This document shows positions 1-5,903 of a stretch of 5,903 bases of DNA, piece by piece; the stretch's first letter is position 1, and every line of letters starts with the position of its first letter. This stretch comes from an uncultured Clostridia bacterium. Lineage in GTDB: Bacteria; Bacillota; Clostridia; TANB77; CAG-508. Location: contig CALXJN010000130.1 of the NCBI GenBank assembly GCA_944388635.1, positions 1-5,903 on the forward strand. The letters are read 5' to 3'. The position numbers and the translations under genes are program-made. The notes below the pieces were generated by a model. It ran no database searches. It saw only the letters and a list, made by a program, of their open reading frames with translations, and had not been told where the DNA came from.

Positions 1-6
1 TGACAA

Positions 7-33
7 CATTTATTCTAAATATCACGCTCCTTT
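7..33 (-). promoter_or_regulatory. Possible ribosome binding site and start of a divergent gene leaving the left edge
   Basis: On the minus strand an AAAGGAG motif (plus-strand 27-33) follows a purine-rich leader (about 34-62), which is what the translation start region of a leftward gene would look like. The candidate starts fit poorly. The ATG at plus 9-7 is 17 bases from the motif, which is long, and the GTG at 25-23 is only 1 base away. At most eight codons lie inside the window, so no product can be named. The plus-strand T-rich tract 31-62 could instead belong to the end of an upstream transcript, although I see no GC-rich stem before it. This is a weak call. Confidence 0.2.
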
Positions 34-175
34 ATTTGCTATTTTTCTTTTTCTGATTTTCTTAGGATAGAATTTCCCTAAAACAGATTTCTTTTTGTCT
101 TACCTTAAGCTGTTTTGATTTAATAAAAATTAAGTATATATAAACTTATACTACATATTTTTTTAGTTGTCAATA

Positions 176-201
176 AAAATCGTTCGATAAAATTCGATTT
201 T
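176..201. promoter_or_regulatory. Inverted repeat just upstream of the hydrogenase promoter, possible operator
   Basis: AAAATCG (176-182) and CGATTTT (195-201) form a perfect 7-base inverted repeat with a 12-base spacer. The spacer carries a second TTCGA copy, so TTCGAT also occurs as a direct repeat (183-188 and 193-198). The element ends 13 bases before the -35 box, a position suited to a regulator. It does not match the Rex consensus (TTGT..ACAA), the usual redox repressor expected at clostridial hydrogenase and fermentation genes. In such A+T-rich DNA a dyad of this size may be chance. Apart from this and the weak dyad TTAGG/CCTAA at 62-81, I see nothing definable in 1-214. Confidence 0.25.
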
Positions 202-214
202 CTTAAAAATTCTA

Positions 215-243
215 TTGTCTTAGAGGTTCTACTTTGATATAAT
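215..243 (+). promoter_or_regulatory. Sigma-A-type extended -10 promoter of the hydrogenase cluster
   Basis: A -35 box TTGTCT (215-220, four of six consensus bases) is separated by exactly 17 bases from a perfect -10 box TATAAT (238-243). The -10 is preceded by TG at 235-236, giving the extended form TGATATAAT. Transcription would start near 250, leaving a leader of about 42 bases before hydC. A second TATAAT at 251-256 has no good -35 partner. No other promoter of comparable quality lies ahead of hydB, hydA or rimO, so this one probably serves the whole cluster. Confidence 0.75.
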
Positions 244-292
244 ACAAGTATATAATAAAGAGAAAACAAATAATGAAGGGAATGATTGCAAA

Positions 293-785
293 ATGGGAAA
301 ATGTGAATGTGAAAATTGCCAAAAAGATGAAGATTTAGAAAAAATTTTACAAGTTTACACACAAGATAAGGATAATTTAATTCAAATCTTAAATGAAGTA
401 CAAGAACATTATGGATATATACCAACAGCTGCTCAAATGAGAATTGCAGATTACTTAAATATTCCACTTGCAGAAGTATATGGAGTTGTAACTTTTTACT
501 CAAGATTTACGTTAAAACCAAAGGGAAAATACAATATTGCAGTTTGTCTTGGTACAGCATGCTATGTAAAAGGCTCAGAAAAAATATTAGAAAGACTAAA
601 AGAGAGATTAAAAATAGAACCAGGAGAGACGACACCTGACGGAAAATTTTCAATTGAGGAGACAAGATGTATTGGAGCATGTGGTTTAGCCCCAGTTTTT
701 ACAATAAATCGGAGAAGTTTATGGAAGAGCTACAGTGCAAAAGCTGGACCAAGTATTAGATGAATATATGATGATTGAAAATTAA
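293..785 (+). CDS. hydC: Bifurcating [FeFe] hydrogenase subunit HydC (NuoE/HndA-like, [2Fe-2S]); needs a +1 frameshift at 709-713
   Basis: This is the small cytoplasmic electron-transfer subunit of a NAD-linked, ferredoxin-coupled [FeFe] hydrogenase. It is a thioredoxin-like [2Fe-2S] protein of the 24-kDa/NuoE family. The helical N-terminal part (about 15-75, with the typical YGYIP and GVVTFYS motifs) precedes cluster ligands C85, C90, C126 and C130 in the pattern CLGTAC...CIGAC. The start is the ATG at 293, with GAAGGGA (275-281) 11 bases upstream; the nearby ATGs at 273 and 282 lie in another, quickly closed frame. The original frame runs to a TGA at 761-763 (156 aa) with a tail unlike the family. 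Skipping one base at the CGG codon (residue 140) instead gives GEVYGRATVQKLD and onward to a TAA at 783-785. That makes 163 aa, the usual family length, ending 19 bases before hydB. All four ligands lie before the shift. The N-terminus carries three extra cysteines (C4, C6, C9). Family assignment is secure; whether the shift is real and used is inference. Confidence 0.9.
703..713 (+). other. +1 frameshift site in hydC (AATANNTCGGA, in-frame CGG)
   Basis: The upstream frame reads ACA ATA AAT CGG AGA. The conserved NuoE/HydC continuation (I-N-x-E-V-Y-G-R) is only recovered if one base between AAT and GGA is skipped, so that GGA at 711-713 is read as glycine. The CGG codon occupies 710-712. The extra base could be the T or the C, because AAC GGA and AAT GGA both encode Asn-Gly. 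The site is not in a homopolymer. The same pattern recurs in hydB at 1647-1657. I see no clear Shine-Dalgarno-like stimulator or strong downstream hairpin. It could be programmed, an ordinary indel, or a sequencing error. Confidence 0.6.
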
Positions 786-804
786 AAAAGAGAGGAGAAG
801 CAAA

Positions 805-2662
805 ATGAAATCCTTAGAAGAGATAAAAAAGATAAGAGAAGAAAAAAGAAAAGAACTAGATTTAAGGGTAAATTTAAAAGCAAACACACACGAAAAGCAT
901 ATTCTTGTATGCCATGGTACAGGCTGTACTTCTTCAAAGTCAGAAGATATTACAAGTGAATTTAGGAAGTTAATAAAAGAAAAAAATATAGAAAATGTAA
1001 AAGTCATACAGACAGGGTGCTTTGGACTTTGTGCTAAAGGTCCAATAGTTATCATAAGACCAGAAGATACATTTTATGCAATGGTTAAGGTAGAGGATTG
1101 TGAGGAAATAATAAACACACATCTAAAAGAGGGAAAGATAGTAGATAGATTACTTTGCAAAGATGTAGATGGCACTCTTGTAAAAAGATTAGATGATTTA
1201 AGCTTCTATAAAAAACAAGAAAGAATCGCACTTAAAAACTGTGGTAAAATAGATCCAGAAAATATAGATGAATATATAGCTTTTGACGGATATAAAGCGT
1301 TAGAAAAAGTATTATTTACTATGTCTCAAGATGATGTAATAGAAGAAATTACAAACTCAGGTTTAAGAGGACGTGGAGGAGCAGGATTCCCTACGGGTAA
1401 GAAATGGGCATTTACTAAAATGGCTGAAGGGACACAAAAGTACGTGGTATGTAATGCAGATGAGGGAGATCCAGGAGCATTTATGGATAGAAGTATCCTA
1501 GAAGGTGATCCACATGCTGTACTAGAAGCTATGATGATAGCAGGTTATGCAGTTGGAGCAAATAAAGGCTATATCTATGTTAGAGCAGAATATCCTATAG
1601 CAGTAAAAAGACTAAAGGTTGCAATAAACCAAGCAAAAGAATATGGAATACTTCGGAAATAATATTTTTGGCACAGATTTTTCATTTGATATAGAGATAA
1701 GACTTGGAGCAGGAGCTTTTGTATGTGGAGAAGAAACTGCACTTTTAGAGTCAATAGAAGGAAGATCAGGAAGACCAAGACTAAAGCCACCATTCCCTGC
1801 AAATGTTGGGTTATGGCAAAAACCAACCCTTATAAATAACGTAGAAACTTATGCAAATATAACTAAAATAATATTAAACGGAGCAAAATGGTATGCAAGT
1901 ATAGGTACAGAAAAATCAAAAGGTACAAAAGTATTTGCACTAGGAGGAAATGTCGTAAATACAGGACTTGTAGAAGTACCTATGGGAACAACATTAAGAG
2001 AAATAGTATATGACATAGGTGGAGGAATACCAAATGGAAGAGATTTCAAAGCAGCTCAAACAGGAGGACCATCAGGAGGTTGTATACCAAAAGAATATTT
2101 AGATACACCAATAGATTATGAATCACTTTCAAGTATAGGTTCAATGATGGGCTCAGGAGGCTTAATCGTAATGGATGATACAAAATGCATGGTTAATCTT
2201 GCTAAATTTTATCTCGGATTTACAGTAGACGAATCATGCGGAAAATGTACTCCATGTAGAATTGGAACAAAGAGAATGCTAGAAATATTGCAAAAAATTA
2301 CTGAAGGAAATGGAGAAGAGGAAGACTTAAATAAACTAGAAGATTTATGCGAAAATATTAAGAATGCTTCAGTATGTGGACTTGGTCAAACAGCACCAAA
2401 TCCAGTAATTAGTACAATGAAGTATTTCATGAATGAATATAAAGAACATGTAATAGATAAAAAGTGTAAAACAGGTGAATGCAAAGCACTTGCAGATATT
2501 CATATTGATCCAGAAAAATGTAAAGGCTGTGGAATGTGTAAAAGAAATTGCCCAGTAGGTGCAATATCAGGAGAGATAAAACAGCCACATGTTATTGATA
2601 AAGAAAAATGCATTAAATGTGGAACGTGTATTAGTGTTTGCCCATTTCATGCAATAAGCTAG
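805..2662 (+). CDS. hydB: Bifurcating [FeFe] hydrogenase subunit HydB (NuoF/HndC-like, FMN, NAD(H) and Fe-S); needs a +1 frameshift at 1653-1657
   Basis: This is the FMN- and NAD(H)-binding flavoprotein subunit that exchanges electrons with NAD and feeds the hydrogenase complex. The start is the ATG at 805, with AGAGGAG (791-797) 7 bases upstream; an in-frame TTG at 775 has no suitable site. With the +1 shift the product is 618 aa, the normal size for HydB. The domains in order are a thioredoxin-like [2Fe-2S] domain (about 30-115; C36, C41, C72, C76), an FMN/NADH domain with GLRGRGGAGFPTGKKW (187-202) and NADEGDPGAFMDRS (217-230), then GAGAFVCGEET (301-311). These are followed by a [4Fe-4S] site (C478, C481, C484, C524) and a C-terminal 2x[4Fe-4S] ferredoxin (C572, C575, C578, C582 and C602, C605, C608, C612). 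Without the shift, translation stops at 1660-1662 after 285 aa and loses much of the NADH domain and the three [4Fe-4S] sites. The fused N- and C-terminal domains match the HydABC (group A3) architecture, so no separate HndB-like gene is needed. Confidence 0.9.
1647..1657 (+). other. +1 frameshift site in hydB (AATANNTCGGA, in-frame CGG)
   Basis: The upstream frame reads GGA ATA CTT CGG AAA TAA and ends two codons after the CGG (1654-1656). The family sequence here is typically E-Y-G-L-L-G-K-N-I-F-G. It is restored as E-Y-G-I-L-G-N-N-I-F-G by reading CTT, skipping one base, and reading GGA at 1655-1657. CTT followed by a slow arginine codon resembles the Ty1 +1 site (CUU AGG C), and CUU is also the slip codon of bacterial prfB. 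The site shares AATANNTCGGA with the hydC site. The extra base could be the T or the C, since CTC GGA also gives Leu-Gly. Confidence 0.65.
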
Positions 2663-2719
2663 AAAAATAATTAGAATCTTGCGTCGTTATTTCAATATAC
2701 TAATTCTTTTTCTAGTTTA
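2655..2719 (+). other. Long A+U-rich intercistronic hairpin between hydB and hydA
   Basis: Arms 2655-2674 and 2700-2719 can pair over 20 positions, with one T/C mismatch (2668/2706) and one G-U pair (2658/2716), around a 25-base loop. The core arms (2659-2674 and 2700-2715) match at 15 of 16 positions. The 5' arm begins inside the last codons of hydB and includes its TAG stop. The stem is poor in G+C and the run of T lies inside the 3' arm rather than after it, so it is not a standard intrinsic terminator. An mRNA processing or stability element setting hydA levels relative to hydC and hydB is a reasonable inference. The rest of the gap (2720-2750) shows only TATA-like runs without a clear -35. 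Confidence 0.5.
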
Positions 2720-2750
2720 GGAATATATAAAATTAAAAAATCAACCTTTA

Positions 2751-2757
2751 AGAAGGG
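2751..2757 (+). promoter_or_regulatory. hydA ribosome binding site, favours the ATG at 2771
   Basis: AGAAGGG lies 1 base before an in-frame ATG at 2759, too close to be used, and 13 bases before the ATG at 2771, which is long but workable. The protein from 2771 begins MEELINLTIDG, as expected for the N-terminal [2Fe-2S] domain of HydA. The four extra residues from 2759 add nothing recognisable. Confidence 0.5.
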
Positions 2758-2770
2758 AATGAAAAATAAT

Positions 2771-4519
2771 ATGGAAGAATTAATAAATTTAACTATTGAC
2801 GGTCATAAAGTTCAAGTGCCAAAGGGAACTACAATACTTGAAGCTGCCAAAAAAGTAAACATAGATATACCAACTTTATGTTTTTTGAAAGAAATTAATG
2901 AAATTGGAGATTGTAGAATTTGTGTAGTAGAAGTTGAAGGCAAAAGAGGCTTCGCAACTTCATGCATACAAAAAGCCGAAGAGGGAATGGTAGTACATAC
3001 AAATACTCCTAAGGTTATAGAAGCAAGAAAGACTGTTTTAGACCTTATCTTATCAAACCATGATAGAGAATGCTTAACTTGTGTAAGAAATGGAAATTGT
3101 GAATTACAAAGATTAGCACAAGAATTTGGTGTAACAGATATAAGATATAGAGGAGAACGAAACAGGCATAATATAGATGATAAATCTCCAAGTATAGTAA
3201 GAGATTTTAATAAATGTATTTTATGTAGAAGATGTATATCAACATGTAAAAATGTACAAGACATAGGTGCAATAGACTGTACAGAAAGAGGGTTCTCATC
3301 TTGTATATCAACATTTGAGGATCACAGCTTAAATGATGTAAACTGTACATTTTGCGGACAATGCATAGAAAATTGCCCAGTTGGAGCATTAAAAGAAAAA
3401 GATAATACTGATGTAGTATGGGAAAAGTTAAAAGATGAAGATACATATGTTGTGGTACAAACAGCACCAGCTGTAAGAGTTGGACTCGGGGAAGAGTTTG
3501 GACTTCCAATAGGTACAAATGTTGTAGGTAAAATGGTAACAGCTTTAAAAAGACTTGGATTTGACAAAGTATTTGATACAAATACAGGTGCAGATTTTAC
3601 AATAATGGAAGAAGCAACCGAATTTATAGATAGAATTAAAAATGGTGGAGTATTACCTATGACAACATCTTGTTGTCCAGCTTGGATAAGATTTTTCGAG
3701 ATGAACTATCCAGAACTTCTAGACCATGTATCATCTTGCAAATCTCCACATCAAATGTTTGGAGCAATTATAAAATCATATTATGCAAAAACAAACAACA
3801 TAGATCCAAGCAAAATATTTGTTGTTTCAGTTATGCCATGTATTGCAAAGAAATTTGAAAGAACAAGAGAAGACATGCAAGGTGCAGGATATGATGATGT
3901 AGATGCAGTTATTACAACAAGAGAACTTGCAAGGATGATAAAACAAGCACATATTGAGTTTGTTGAACTTCCAGATACAGGTTTTGATAATCCAATGGGA
4001 GAAGCAACAGGTGCAGGAGCAATATTCGGAGTAACAGGAGGAGTTATGGAGGCTGCACTCAGAACAGCAGCAGAAGTATTAGAAGGAAAAGAACTTAAAA
4101 AACTTGAATTTGAGCAAGTAAGAGGAGAACAAGGTATAAAAAAGGCAACTATAAATATTGCAGGAAAAGATATAAGAGTAGCAGTGGTATCAGGACTTAG
4201 CAATGCTAGAAAAGTTATGGATGATATGAAAAATGGAAAAGTGGACTATGACTTCCTAGAAGTAATGGCATGTCCAGGCGGTTGCATTATGGGTGGAGGT
4301 CAACCTATAAAATCATCAAAAACTAGAAATGTAGTTAATGTATTTAAAAAGCGTGCAGATTCTTTATATGATATAGATGAAAAAAGCACAATAAGAAAGT
4401 CACATGAAAATCCATATGTTAAAAAAGCATATAAAGAATATCTTGGCGAACCAGGAGGACATGAAGCACATAAACTTTTACACACGACATATAAACCAAG
4501 ACCAAAATACACAATTTAA
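2771..4519 (+). CDS. hydA: [FeFe] hydrogenase catalytic subunit HydA
   Basis: This is the catalytic subunit, which interconverts 2H+ plus electrons and H2 at the H-cluster in the cytoplasm. It is 582 aa from the ATG at 2771 (586 from 2759). The domains in order are an N-terminal [2Fe-2S] domain (C37, C48, C51, C65), a His-Cys [4Fe-4S] site (H97, C101, C104, C110) and a 2x[4Fe-4S] ferredoxin (C149, C152, C155, C159 and C192, C195, C198, C202). The H-cluster domain (about 225-510) carries all three signatures: TTSCCPAW (ligand C302, with neighbouring proton-path C301), VMPCIAKKFE (C357) and EVMACPGGCIMGGGQP (C501, C505). The equivalents of the clostridial CpI proton-path residues, two glutamates of EEATE and the serine before SCKSP, are present. 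A small-subunit-like tail (RKSHENPYVKKAY...GHEAHKLLH) closes the protein. It lacks the extra C-terminal [2Fe-2S] domain of Thermotoga HydA and is closer in length to CpI and HndD. The reading frame is intact and contains no CGG codon. Its position behind hydC and hydB indicates the trimeric bifurcating type. Confidence 0.96.
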   Translation: MEELINLTIDGHKVQVPKGTTILEAAKKVNIDIPTLCFLKEINEIGDCRICVVEVEGKRGFATSCIQKAEEGMVVHTNTPKVIEARKTVLDLILSNHDRECLTCVRNGNCELQRLAQEFGVTDIRYRGERNRHNIDDKSPSIVRDFNKCILCRRCISTCKNVQDIGAIDCTERGFSSCISTFEDHSLNDVNCTFCGQCIENCPVGALKEKDNTDVVWEKLKDEDTYVVVQTAPAVRVGLGEEFGLPIGTNVVGKMVTALKRLGFDKVFDTNTGADFTIMEEATEFIDRIKNGGVLPMTTSCCPAWIRFFEMNYPELLDHVSSCKSPHQMFGAIIKSYYAKTNNIDPSKIFVVSVMPCIAKKFERTREDMQGAGYDDVDAVITTRELARMIKQAHIEFVELPDTGFDNPMGEATGAGAIFGVTGGVMEAALRTAAEVLEGKELKKLEFEQVRGEQGIKKATINIAGKDIRVAVVSGLSNARKVMDDMKNGKVDYDFLEVMACPGGCIMGGGQPIKSSKTRNVVNVFKKRADSLYDIDEKSTIRKSHENPYVKKAYKEYLGEPGGHEAHKLLHTTYKPRPKYTI

Positions 4520-4537
4520 AAAAGAAAGGAAAAATAA

Positions 4538-5842
4538 ATGAGAGTAGGGTTCATTTCATTAGGTTGCAGTAAAAATCTAGTTGTTACAGAAGAAGTAATA
4601 GGTTTATTTAAAGAAAATGGATTTGATATTGTAAATGATGAGAAAAAAGCAGACATTATTGTGATAAATACTTGTGGATTTATTGAAAGTGCAAAACAGG
4701 AAGCAATAGATACTATACTTGAAATGGCAGAATGTAAAAAGCAAAAATGCAAATATTTAATTGTTATAGGTTGTTTAGTTGAAAGATATAAAGAAGATTT
4801 AGAAAAACTAATTCCAGAAGTAGATTTATTTGTTTCAATAAAAGAATATCCTAAAATTTGGGAAAAGATACAAAAACTTATAGGGACAAATGAAAGTAAT
4901 GTTTGCAAATTAAATTTTGAAAACAGGGTTATAACTACAGGAGAAAACTATGCTTATTTAAAAATTGCAGAAGGGTGTAGTAATAATTGTACTTATTGTG
5001 CAATTCCATATATACAAGGGAAATACATATCAAGAAAAAAAGAAGACATATTAGAAGAAGCAAGAAAACTTGCAAAAAAAGGAATAAAGGAGCTTATTGT
5101 AATCGCACAAGATACTACAAAATACGGAATTGATATATATGGAGAGCCAAAACTTGCAGAGTTATTAGAAGAACTTTGCCAAATAGATGGATTTAAATGG
5201 ATAAGGTTTTTATATGCTTATCCAGAAACAATAACAGATGAGTTAATTGAGGTTGTAAAAAATAATGAAAAAATTTGCAATTACTTTGATATACCAATTC
5301 AACACATATCAAATAAAGTTTTAAAAAGAATGAATAGAAAAAGTGATAAAGAAAGCATTGAAAATGTAATTAGTAAAATAAGAAATAAAATACCAGATGC
5401 TATTATAAGAACAACATTAATTGTAGGTTTTCCAGGAGAAACTGAGGAAGACTTTAAGGAACTCTATGAATTTGTAAAAAAAGCTAAATTTGATAAACTA
5501 GGAACATTTATGTATTCAAAAGAAGACGGAACACCTGCTGCTAAACTAAAAGACCAAATACATTATATGACTAAAAAAGCAAGATATAAAAAGATAATGA
5601 GCTTGCAAAAAGAGATATCTAAGAAAAACTTAGAAGAAAAACTAGGCAAAACATATGAAGTATTAGTTGAAAGTACAAGTTTTGATAATAAATATTATAT
5701 AGGAAGAACATATATGGATGTTCCAGAAGAAGACGGTGTAGTGTTCATAAGGAAGGATAAAGAAATGGAACTTGGGACATTCCACGTTTGCGAAGTGAAC
5801 GATATTAGAGATTATGATTTAGTTGCAAGATTAGTAGATTAA
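4538..5842 (+). CDS. rimO: Ribosomal protein S12 (aspartate)-methylthiotransferase RimO
   Basis: This is a radical-SAM methylthiotransferase that adds a methylthio group to the beta-carbon of a conserved aspartate of ribosomal protein S12 (Asp88 in E. coli). The start is the ATG at 4538, with AGAAAGGA (4523-4530) 7 bases upstream and 18 bases after hydA. The product is 434 aa, full family length. The N-terminal UPF0004 domain has auxiliary-cluster cysteines C10, C46 and C79 in SLGCSKNL, INTCGFIESAK and VIGCLVERY. The radical-SAM cluster is C147-x3-C151-x2-C154 (EGCSNNCTYC). A C-terminal TRAM-like domain (about 365-434) follows. QDTTKYGIDIYGE, DIPIQHISNKVLKRMNR and YSKEDGTPAAKLKDQ distinguish RimO from the tRNA enzyme MiaB. 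One oddity is KNLVVTE, where the family usually has NLVDSE or NLVDTE. No terminator separates it from hydA, so it probably shares the transcript. It contains no CGG codon. Confidence 0.95.
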   Translation: MRVGFISLGCSKNLVVTEEVIGLFKENGFDIVNDEKKADIIVINTCGFIESAKQEAIDTILEMAECKKQKCKYLIVIGCLVERYKEDLEKLIPEVDLFVSIKEYPKIWEKIQKLIGTNESNVCKLNFENRVITTGENYAYLKIAEGCSNNCTYCAIPYIQGKYISRKKEDILEEARKLAKKGIKELIVIAQDTTKYGIDIYGEPKLAELLEELCQIDGFKWIRFLYAYPETITDELIEVVKNNEKICNYFDIPIQHISNKVLKRMNRKSDKESIENVISKIRNKIPDAIIRTTLIVGFPGETEEDFKELYEFVKKAKFDKLGTFMYSKEDGTPAAKLKDQIHYMTKKARYKKIMSLQKEISKKNLEEKLGKTYEVLVESTSFDNKYYIGRTYMDVPEEDGVVFIRKDKEMELGTFHVCEVNDIRDYDLVARLVD

Positions 5843-5867
5843 AAACAAAGAGAGTTAGTAAATAAAA

Positions 5868-5903
5868 ATGAAAGTTCAAGAAGCATTGTTTAAAGGAATA
5901 AAT
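5868..5903 (+). CDS. Start of a further gene, possibly PrmC release-factor methyltransferase (cut by window edge)
   Basis: An ATG at 5868, 25 bases after the rimO stop, opens a frame that runs off the window after 12 codons (MKVQEALFKGIN). A weak purine-rich AAAGAGAG (5847-5854) lies 13 bases upstream. The start resembles the N-terminus of PrmC/HemK proteins (for example M-x-I-K-E-A-L-x-x-G-I), which methylate the GGQ glutamine of release factors. Twelve residues are too few for a firm call, and another family is quite possible. Same strand and close spacing suggest it belongs to the same transcript as rimO. Confidence 0.35.
   Translation, partial: MKVQEALFKGIN

Noticed and set aside
1..3. 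TGA at the left edge as the stop of an upstream gene
   Set aside because: No preceding codons are visible, so it cannot be told apart from chance.
120..503. Minus-strand open frame over the leader and hydC
   Set aside because: It is antisense to a well-supported gene, has a low-complexity Phe/Leu/Tyr-rich composition from A+T-rich DNA, and shows no recognisable domain. The same applies to the other minus-strand frames over hydB, hydA and rimO.
703..1657. CGG simply reassigned to another amino acid
   Set aside because: Reassignment alone would keep the original frame, which leads to non-homologous sequence and early stops. Both sites need a change of frame, so an unassigned or slow codon with +1 movement fits better.
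703..1657. Homopolymer or systematic base-insertion sequencing error
   Set aside because: Neither site is in a homopolymer, and many other TGGA and TCGGA contexts in the window are undisturbed. Two random insertions both creating the otherwise absent CGG codon would be a notable coincidence. It is not fully excluded without reads.
293..2662. hydC and hydB as decaying pseudogenes
   Set aside because: Each has a single shift only, with all ligands, motifs, ribosome binding sites and spacing intact and family-like total length. Decay would normally bring further stops or losses.
2655..2719. Intrinsic terminator after hydB
   Set aside because: The stem is A+T-rich and lacks a U tract after the 3' arm, and no good promoter follows to start hydA separately.
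3670..3858. Short plus-strand frame inside hydA
   Set aside because: It lies wholly within the H-cluster domain coding region in another frame, with no ribosome binding site or family resemblance.

Overview
The window is strongly A+T-rich DNA with AGA-dominated arginine codons, AAGGAG-type ribosome binding sites and a four-gene rightward cluster. It looks like an anaerobic, fermentative, low-GC Firmicute of clostridial type, possibly an uncultured gut lineage; the sequence does not allow a firmer placement.

Layout: positions 1-214 hold no supported gene, only weak dyads and a possible divergent leader at the left edge. A convincing extended -10 promoter (215-243) drives a cluster encoding a trimeric electron-bifurcating [FeFe] hydrogenase in the order hydC (293-785, NuoE-like), hydB (805-2662, NuoF-like with fused ferredoxin-type domains) and hydA (2771-4519, H-cluster subunit). 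A long imperfect hairpin occupies the hydB-hydA gap. rimO (4538-5842, ribosomal protein S12 methylthiotransferase) follows 18 bases after hydA. The first 12 codons of another gene, tentatively prmC, run off the right edge.

How they work together: in known HydABC enzymes HydB oxidises or reduces NAD(H) through FMN, HydC supplies a [2Fe-2S] centre, and HydA carries the ferredoxin-type relay and the H-cluster. Together they couple NADH and reduced ferredoxin to H2 evolution or uptake. RimO and the possible PrmC modify the translation machinery (S12 and release factors).

The main surprise is that hydC and hydB each contain one +1 frameshift, while hydA and rimO are intact. Both shifts fall at the same local sequence, AATANNTCGGA, at an in-frame CGG codon. 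A scan by eye of the whole window finds no other in-frame CGG in about 1,800 codons. Skipping one base at each site restores proteins of exactly family-like length and sequence (HydC 163 aa, HydB 618 aa). This fits +1 frameshifting at an unassigned or very poorly decoded CGG codon better than random decay, but sequencing error or real mutation cannot be excluded from one sequence.
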